Made by a program: the position numbers and the translations under genes. This document shows, piece after piece, positions 56,518-64,000 of a stretch of 64,000 bases of DNA. The notes beneath the pieces were generated by a model. That model made no database searches. It worked only from the letters and a program-made list of their open reading frames with translations, and was not told the DNA's origin. Source of the stretch: Ascidia mentula (Eukaryota > Chordata > Ascidiacea > Phlebobranchia > Ascidiidae). Positions within the stretch are counted from its first letter, which is position 1. Every line of letters starts with the position of its first letter. Where the stretch lies: contig OX387199.1 of assembly GCA_947561715.1 (NCBI GenBank), positions 18,047,001-18,111,000 on the forward strand, given 5' to 3'.

Positions 56518-59500
56518 CTACGTGAATTTTGCCTTGGAAAAGTCCATTTCGGGATGTTGCTTCATAAACCTACAAAAAAAGGTTGGGCAATTTTATTGAG
56601 TGAATGATCAAAAAAAATTGGTCAAAGTTATTTAATCAAATTTACATGGTACTAATCATGTTCATATTGGCCAACTTAAAGAAATGTTTAACCTTTCCAG
56701 CTTATTTTTCACAAAACCATCAAATTTTCTATTGTAAACATAAAATATTCAGCACAAAAATAAAACGAGAAAAGTTTTTAGTTCAATAAAATTGCTAGTT
56801 TTTTTTTACTTTAAAAGTTACATAACAAAGTAAACCTCTAAGTAAAACTAGGGCTTACTTGTCGAGCATTGCATTTTTTTTCTCTTCATCAGAAGTGGGG
56901 AGACCCATCTGCTTTCTCTGTTGGTCGTACATCATTTTTTCCACCATGCCTCTTGTTTCTCCGTCCAAGTCAGAAAGCTGCGAATTCTCAGGGTTGACTT
57001 TCTTTGTGTTGATCTCCGGGTCTGTGGTGACTAACCTAGACCACCACTCCATTTTGTTTATCTACAAAAACCATTAATTAGTTCAGGATCAACAGGAGTG
57101 TACTGTGCACACTGTATATGATAATAATAAACATTGTAACTTAGTGTATGGTTGTCCAACAATATAACTCCTATCTACAAGCTAAGAAAGTACCAATCGT
57201 ACACTACAAAAATGTACATGACTATTAATTGGCTTTAAAAACTTTAGGTGTTGGAGTGAACCTAATAAAACAGCTCCACCTGGTAACTGGTAACTGCAAT
57301 ATATACAAAGCTGGCAAATCTCTTCACTTTGTTGGACTTTAAAACAGTTTTAGTCAACATTGCCATACACATGATAAATAGCACCAAACACACTGGAAAC
57401 AAGTTGCCTCTGATTAATGCCTAACACTGAGATTGATATTTTGAATGTTTTATAACGTAATTAGGCAACACAGCATGTCAACACAGAAGTAAAATACTAC
57501 ACCAACCTTTTCCAGGTTAAGTACAAGTGACTTTCTGTCATCAATAGTCCAGTAGGTTTCCTCGGTTTTCACTTCATTGTAAAGATCACCATCTATGATG
57601 GGGGGTTTCCCCTTCAGTCCGATTTTCAACTTTTTACGATGGATATCACATATCACATCACGTCCACGAACAGGAAAATCAACATTGAAAGGCAAGCGCA
57701 GCTGAAAAGAAATGTTTCAACATACAACACCACCAAGTAGCAAACCATGACAGGCTTCACTTCTCAAAAATAATAAATATTCATACATTTAAAACACTGT
57801 CCCTCTTGCTAGTTTCAAAAAAAACTATGTTTAATTGTAAACAGCACCATATCAATTTACAGACGCTTTACATGTATCACAGCAGTGATCCTTAACTGGT
57901 GTGCTGCAACAAGATTTATGTCACCGGTCTGTATAATTCTAAACACCAGCTAGACTCTATTTGTATGACAACTTGTATTATGATATCATAATTCTTGTGC
58001 CAGTGAAAAATAGTTACGAGGCAATGCAATATATGTGGAATTTCAACAGAAAAAAAGACTTTATTAGCAGATTCTTCCGGCTCTCCTGATACAACAATAC
58101 TTCATTACAAATTTGACTGACCTCAACTTCTTGTAAAGTTTGTGTCCAAGAGTAATTTGGGAGATCAGCTCCATTCCCAATATTTGGCTTTAATTTTCCC
58201 TTGCTATCCTCATCTTCTTCCTCATCACTGCCATCTTCCTTATTCTCTTCCTCTTGTTTTTTTGGCTCGGGTTCCTTAACTTCCATCTCGTAATCCCCAG
58301 CCCCGTTGCTAAGGACTTTCTCCTTAATGACAGTAAAAAGGAACCTCACGTTAGTAACAATAATAGAAAAACAATTGAAAAAATACAGAAGGATAATGCA
58401 ACACAAATTAGCGAAAAATTAAACGGATTCATAACCAAACATAGTGGAAAGGTGGCCAACATTTGCTTTATTTGGATTTTTTCACCTGATTAAGTTGATG
58501 CAATTTTTAGCATTTGCATCAGCAGAAAAAAAACATGTTAATGGTATAATATAACATCATTTTCTATTGTGTAAACTGCATACAGATGGCCACTGTTTCG
58601 ACCTAAAAGGTCCCATCAGTGCAGCTGGTGTGACTATCAGACAACTTTGCTGACCAAACAGCCAAGCAAAGACTTCCACTTTATGGTGACTATACAATCA
58701 CTTGGCCGTTTGGTCAGCAAAGTCATCTGAAAGTCACACCAGCTGCACTGATGAGACCTTTTAGGTTGAAACAGTGGCCATCTGTCTGCAGCTTACACAA
58801 TTCAAATATTATTGGCTCCACCTTGCTTATCATTTTCTATGTTTTAAAGTTGCTATATTTTTTTTCTATGTTTTCAAAGTTTCCAAGGGCCTGTCCCTAT
58901 AAGTATGTGTTTGTTTTTCAGGCAGTGGGAGACAAATGCCCCACCTTACCCTTCCTGCAGATGCCCCACAATCATCAGTTTGTATGTGTATATTACAAAA
59001 ATTATGAAAGAAACATGCACAGCATGAAGTGACACACAAGGCTCCACAGAATGTATGTCTCATTTAAGCATGTAACTCATACAATTTACACCTATTGAAA
59101 AAAGTAACCTGCAAGGGTTCTGTCTCTTGCTCTGACTTTATTTTTTCTGCTTCTTCTTCGGTGACCTCAACAATTTTACTTGATTCAATTTCTTTTTGAC
59201 GAGCCTTTTCCCTCTCTTGTTGTTCCTAGCAAAACAGGTTTGTTAATGACCAGTGAAAAAAAACTTGTTAACTGGCAAAAATAATTGAGAATTTTAGAAC
59301 ATATGTATACGCTTGATTGGCAGAAAATTAACCACCCACATATATATATATATATTTGACACATGCAACTGTTTTGTTTCTTTGTTACTTTTGTTGTTTA
59401 TTATTAACCTTTTGGGCTTTTCTTTTTTCTTTTTCCTCATCTTTTTTAGCTTTGTCGGCGAGCGCCAATTCCTGGTGTTTCTTTAACTTCCTCATTGCCA

Positions 59501-60547
59501 TCTTCAACAAAGGTCGTTGTTACTCGAAAAATGCACCTTACTATTTCTATTTAATTGACGATAAGTGTTGTTTTTTAAAAAAGCACATATACATCATGTT
59601 TCATAACTTATTATTGTTCGCACAATTCTACTAATGATAACCATTAACAAGGATAATATTATTTTACCCTAAGAAGCCAGTCTCAAATGAATTCATAAAT
59701 TTGTTAATACCTTTTCAGCATTCCCTGGCACCCCTCCAGTAAAGAAGTCTGTTTTTCTTCTCAAAAACCCAAAGTAGGTGTCTAGAAGCTGAATGAAAGT
59801 TATATACATATTATATGCAATCACATGTTGCAGGTGAGAACATTAACTAAGGATTACAAAAGAATTTATTATTTTTGGGAAAATGACTGAACATGACAGC
59901 TTTAAGCTGAAAATTTGTACAAGTAGAACATAAAAGACAAACAATGAAAACATTTTATTGTATTGACAAAAATACACAGGGCCAACCCAGACTGGAAAAA
60001 ATGTCGTGCACTTTTGCGAAAATTTACCGTTAATCTGCGCAATATTAATGAGCTAATGCATTGACATACAGAAAAACCTTGCGATCGTCCGCGCAATTAA
60101 CGATCGCCGCAACAAAATCATCTGAACAAAAAACAAAGTTTCCAATCTGGGGCCCAATAAGGCTACAAACTTTGATTGCAGACAAATTGACGTTTTTTGT
60201 ATGCTATTACATTAGCTAACTTTTACACGGATTGCCAATCACATGTTATTCTTTCCAATCAGGTATAGAGCATTGAAGATCCTCCAGACTAGAAAAAATG
60301 TCGTGTGCGGAGGATATATCCTCCGCTCACTTTTGCAAAAATTTACCGATAATCCGCGCAATATTAATGACCTAATTCATTAACATACGAAAAACGTTGC
60401 GATCGTCCGCGCAATTAACGATCGCCGAAACAAAATCCTCAAAAAAACAAACTTTTTAATCTGGAAGATCCTTACCTCTTCGATGCCACCTTCATGTTGT
60501 GTAGCCATGTGCATCAACATTCCATCCCATTGCTCTTCCTTTGTCAT
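56518..60547 (-). CDS. nudC: Nuclear distribution protein NudC
   Basis: Eight exons: 60,547-60,476, 59,788-59,711, 59,501-59,409, 59,225-59,109, 58,322-58,122, 57,701-57,507, 57,061-56,859 and 56,569-56,518; all GT-AG and in phase, 336 aa (human 331). The N-terminal domain ([33 protein letters not shown]) is followed by a charged coiled coil, an acidic stretch and the [20 protein letters not shown] lead into the CS/p23-like domain ([29 protein letters not shown]). The protein ends with [41 protein letters not shown] and [12 protein letters not shown]. NudC is an Hsp90 co-chaperone that supports dynein function and cell division. The start is fixed by alignment to the family. Confidence 0.97.
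58574..58626 (-). ncRNA. Hammerhead ribozyme relic, one core change
   Basis: The layout is as in the intact copies, but the core reads CTGATGG and the cleavage triplet GTA, with one wobble pair in stem I. The A9 change should impair cleavage. Confidence 0.65.
58741..58793 (+). ncRNA. Type I hammerhead ribozyme (all core bases present)
   Basis: AGCTGCA/TGCAGCT stem I, CTGATGA, GACCT/AGGTT stem II with a terminal G-U pair, GAAA, CAG/CTG stem III and GTC. It lies antisense to nudC, in intron 4. Confidence 0.88.
59987..60150. mobile_element. Short MITE in nudC intron 1, copy 1
   Basis: Ends CCAGACTGGAAAAAATG and TTTCCAATCTGG are inverted; 164 bp. It shares TGCGATCGTCCGCGCAATTAA with the copy at 60,284-60,464. 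The putative 8-bp target duplication is degraded (GGGCCAAC/GGCCCAAT). Confidence 0.75.
60284..60464. mobile_element. Short MITE in nudC intron 1, copy 2, next to the splice donor
   Basis: Ends CCAGACTAGAAAAAATG and TTTTTAATCTGG, 181 bp. An 8-bp target duplication AAGATCCT is perfect at 60,276-60,283 and 60,465-60,472. The right-hand copy is part of the exon 1 donor region (GAG|GTAAGGATCTT on the minus strand), so the element sits 11 nt inside the intron. Confidence 0.85.
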
Positions 60548-60599
60548 ATTTTTCACGTTTTGTGTTTGTATGTCAAAGAAATTTGGGGTTTTAACGCAT

Positions 60600-62028
60600 A
60601 TGTGTAAAACCTGCAAAACATATCCCAGGTGTTATCAGACTGGCTGTGTTACAATTGGTGGTTCCAAGTTTTAGTTGTACTTACAAGCACTCTATTTTTG
60701 GCATTTACAAGGTGAACGTGACAGTATAATTTTTGCACAGCCAGTTACGCTGTGCAAAATTTATCGTCCTTACTTTAAATGTAAATATTTTAGGAAAAAT
60801 GATTGTTTGTTCTGATTTCTACAGAAAGCCCTGTAAAATGTGAGTTGACGTCCCTATTTTCATGTACTTTTAAGCTTGCTTAGCTGTGACATCCTATACC
60901 ATAACTTGTTAAACAAAAGCTTTTTTCCGTTTTTTGATAAAAAAATGGTGCAGTGAAATTGAACACTACCACTTGCCCCTTCCTAAAATACTTGTCAGAC
61001 GGTAACATTCCAGCAGATACTGTTCTGATTGAACCGCTTTGCAACTGAAATTCTTTTTACCAAGCATTCATTTCACAACTAGTTCGATTTTACAAGATAT
61101 ACGAAAACAACTTCAGTTCAGAACTTTCTTGATTCATTTCAAAACAAAAAAATCACGTTGCCTGTGACTACTTTTAAGACAACTGTATAAGGCTTAATAT
61201 TTAAATAGCAGGGATACGACGTTAAGACAGACATTTTTTGAAATATTACAATTACAAAATATTCGAAAACACTGGCCGAAATTGTTGTTATTGTTTTGAT
61301 GACAAGGCCTAAAATGACGTCACAAACAAACAAATGGATGTCAAATATTTTCTGCGTTTTTATGGTGTAAAAAAAAATTCCCAGAAGACTTTTCTACGTA
61401 GGTCAAATGGGTAAGTGGCTAATACCTGATTTTCGGTAGGTTAAGAGAACGTGAAAAATAATATATACTTGTTTTCAAATATGATCTTGGACACGCAAAT
61501 AAAATATTTAATTTTGTAGGAATATTGACGAAAAGCAGCTTTTTTAAAGCTCCGTTTTTAAAAGTGCATTTCCGAAGATTGCTCTTCTCAATACTAGTCA
61601 TCGGAATCTGTCTGGATACTTTTCTTGTGGTGGAAAGATGCATTGGTAAAACGAATGTTGATTTATATTCAATATTCCTACGCTGCTACATTTTTGTTTC
61701 AGGCCTAATGTCCTGCTTCTTGGATCCAAATGCTGTTTTTAATGTCAAAATATAGCATATAACAAAGATTCAAATGAATAAGTAATCCATAAAGTGATAA
61801 GGAAGAACACAGAACAGTTAAACAAATCAAAGGCCACACTTAAAACGATAGAGAAGTGGATAAAGTTATGATGTTGTTTAACTGGCACTTTTATTACTCC
61901 ACAGTCAAAAAAATTTTAAGATTAACAGCAGTAGGCAAAATGTTAGAGCAAACACCCAACATGAAAGATGAACAATGACAACATATGGCACTATTACTTT
62001 GACATCCGTGAATTTTTCTAAAAATCAT
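60600..62028. other. Stretch upstream of nudC without recognisable gene
   Basis: Only short open frames without motifs. The nudC promoter presumably lies in its left part, but I see no TATA box or clear element. Confidence 0.35.
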
Positions 62029-62727
62029 AAGGTTCACAGGCTTCGCAGCCAAGGCATTGCAGCCAAGCTGGATCAGCCACTTTTCCCGACAAGTCGGAGC
62101 GAGATCTGAAAAATCAAGCTCCCGGTGAGGTTTGAACTCACGACCCTGGGCTAACCAGGCCCAACGCTTTACCAACTGAGCTACAGGAGCTCAATGACTT
62201 CACGGGGTATATTGTGGCCAAGGTACACTGGTGCGCAAGCGCACAACTTGTCAGGCGACCTTCACATGCGTAGAGGATCTCCACCACCGTAATCAGACAA
62301 CGCAGAAGTAATACCATGCTTACGCATAGCAAGGCGGAATCGCCCCACTGCGCAGGTGCTTTATATTTTGGCGATCGCAGCTCTAATATTTTGATCATCA
62401 GGTTCACAGGCTTCGCAGCCAAGGCATTGCAGCCAAGCTGGATCAGCCACTTTTCCCGACAAGTCGGAGCGAGATTTGAAAACTCAAGCTCCCGGTGAGG
62501 TTTGAACTCACGACCCTGGGCTAACCAGGCCAAACGCTATACCAACTGAGATACAGGAGCTCAGTGGCATTACGGGGTACATTGTGGCCAAGGTACACTG
62601 GTGCGCAAGCGCACAACTTGTCAGGCGACCTTCACATGCGTGGAGGATCTTCACCACCGTAATCAGACAACGCAGAAGTAATGCCGTGCTTACGCATAGC
62701 AAGGCGGGATCGCCCCACTGCGCAGAC
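62029..62727 (-). repeat. Tandem pair of tRNA-Thr-like SINE units (~371-bp period)
   Basis: GGTTCACAGGCTTCGCAGCC recurs at 62,031 and 62,402. Each unit holds a 75-nt tRNA-like head on the minus strand (62,191-62,117 and 62,561-62,487) and a body ending in GCCAAGCTGGATCAGCCAC. The first head folds as a full cloverleaf: 7-bp acceptor stem, GCTC/GAGC D stem, TGGGC/GCCCA anticodon stem with anticodon GGT, and GTGAG/CTCAC T stem. No pol III terminator run lies directly after it, so it acts as a SINE head. Confidence 0.85.
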
Positions 62728-63087
62728 CCAAAAATACGTATTTCTAAAAAAATACGAATTTAAACGATTTGCTTTGCTTTGTTTTGGATAAACCACGACC
62801 ACCGTTTAAAAGCACAACTCCCATTCTGCATTGAATGAGTGTGGCTTAGAAAAAAGAACACTTTCGCCCTATCAGTCCAGGTTTTGCAAACTGATGTTGC
62901 AATTCTATTTCAAACTTTATTAAATGCAAAGATTTTTTGCCCTTTTCTTGAATTAAACTTCAAGTGTCACTTGTCGACTTTCGAATAGAGGGTTTCGAGT
63001 GGAACTAAAAGTTGAAACAACATTTACCGAAGATTTTTAGAGTTGTGCTGACAAACTTTCGTCCGATAACAAACGAAATTATGACAA

Positions 63088-63150
63088 AACGTGATTGATC
63101 CAGCTTGGCTGCAATGCCTTAGCTACGATGCTGGTGAACCCAATGATAGT
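63088..63150 (+). repeat. SINE body fragment
   Basis: GATCCAGCTTGGCTGCAATGCC followed by GAACCCAATGAT, the SINE 3' body without its tRNA head. Confidence 0.6.
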
Positions 63151-63870
63151 TCAACAAACCCGCTCAAGGTCATGGTGTCACAAAAAGCTTGTTGTGGCAA
63201 TAACAGAACAAGACCAGAACAGGTTTCTTTTGTAGTGACGTAGCATTAACTTATAACAATGCACCTGAAATATTGTATTTTCCCGGGAAACAGCACCTGT
63301 GGTTTTGCCATTGTTTGCTTTTCCGCATCAGTAGTTTTCCTGCGTACGCATTCTTCTTGAAAACGAACGTCGCGTGCTTTAATATCCCCATCGCCTTTTT
63401 CCTGTTCAGACTATTCTTGCTGACTTGGCATTCTGATTCTAGATTTACTAGCTCTGTTTACTTCACATTGAAAATCTCAAAACAACCAGATGAAAGCTTA
63501 ACGAAGTACATGAAAGCTTTAGTTGACCATGTGATGCCACAGTTTTGAAATTCAAACAAGCGTTAAGTTCAGTGAAATAGGTGTGTTTAGATAGTGCAAG
63601 TTAATTTATAACTTTGTTGGCCACAGGCCGTGTCACTGCCATGATGACACTTACCGTGTTCATATCACATCACTGTGTACACAAGGCAGAAGTGCCATGA
63701 AAAGAGGTTCAGGCTTTTGGACAGGAATGGGGTTACAAAAGAATCAGCCTCATCAACAATTGCTGGTTGTTGTTTGGTTGTTCAATCGTTCAATTTATTT
63801 CTGTTTCAGTGGGTATTAAATGTGAAGTTGCTCACCAATATTAATATCTGTACGACCGACTGTGGCTGAA

Positions 63871-64000
63871 ATGTCAGATATGGATCTAAATGAACTGACT
63901 TGCCGGAAGCTGAAGGAAAACGATCTCCCCCAAGTACTAAAATTCATCGACGAATTTTACACACCAAGGGGCAGTATAGAGCAAATATTCAAAGTAAACC
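63871..64000 (+). CDS. Start of a possible GNAT-type acetyltransferase (runs off the window)
   Basis: ATG at 63,871 opens a frame of 43 codons to the window edge: CRKLKENDLPQVLKFIDEFY resembles the first strand and helix of GNAT N-acetyltransferases (R.L...D...VL.F). The acetyl-CoA loop would lie beyond the edge, so the call rests on the N-terminus alone. Confidence 0.4.
   Translation, partial: MSDMDLNELTCRKLKENDLPQVLKFIDEFYTPRGSIEQIFKVN

Larger units (their letters stand above)
58560..58835. mobile_element. Hammerhead inverted-repeat fossil in nudC intron 4
   Basis: Two facing hammerhead units with GTGACTAT...TTTGGTCAGCAAAGT spacer sequence like the Penelope-like copies, followed by ATTATTGGCTCCACCTTGCTTATCA. 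No coding remains. Confidence 0.75.

Overview
The window is animal nuclear DNA. Genes are split by short introns with normal GT-AG ends, no bacterial-type operons are visible, and the sequence is AT-rich. The one clear housekeeping gene, an eight-exon nudC, is close to the vertebrate protein. Together with extracellular modules, a Golgi fucosyltransferase and hammerhead-bearing Penelope-like retroelements, this fits a compact invertebrate deuterostome genome. A tunicate is my best guess, but it is not proven by the sequence.

Region 1 (1-24,400) is a nest of duplicated and inverted segments. It holds two copies of a gene for a small secreted protein with two copies of a Cys/Trp/Gly module (2,778-4,086 intact; 11,718-12,998 broken). 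It also holds two copies of a pseudokinase gene: 4,878-9,540 has lost its N-lobe exons, and 19,942-21,553 on the minus strand is the fuller one. Two copies of a gene for a helical TPR-like protein lie at 16,796-18,091 and 22,473-23,158 (truncated). A 3.7-kb DNA transposon (5,660-9,346) sits in an intron of the first pseudokinase copy. It carries an apparently intact eight-exon gene for a SAMD3-like protein. The inverted pseudokinase copy preserves the empty site and shows a TA target duplication.

Region 2 (24,400-51,560) holds two nearly identical ~8-kb blocks in direct orientation (about 24,740-32,640 and 43,470-51,545). Each carries, on the minus strand, a P-loop sulfotransferase-like gene and an alpha-1,3-fucosyltransferase gene. 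The predicted fucosyltransferases differ at about two residues. Between the blocks lie a SINE-derived 77-bp tandem array, part of an LDL-receptor class A gene, a third TPR-like gene (39,215-40,385) and a Penelope-like element fossil.

Region 3 (51,560-64,000) is single-copy: a hAT-type MITE with a perfect 8-bp target duplication, the nudC gene (minus strand; two MITEs and an inverted hammerhead pair in its introns), a tandem tRNA-Thr-like SINE, and the first exon of a possible GNAT acetyltransferase at the right edge.

The most striking signal is a family of hammerhead ribozymes. Four copies have every core base of the type I fold (14,240-14,292; 24,609-24,661; 43,341-43,393; 58,741-58,793). 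They sit in inverted repeats beside Penelope-like element remains, and decayed relatives are scattered through the window. The SAMD3-like transposon is the best candidate for a poorly described mobile-element type. The secreted-module, pseudokinase, TPR, sulfotransferase and fucosyltransferase genes look like a fast-duplicating lineage-specific cluster. A role in surface recognition or defence would be only inference.
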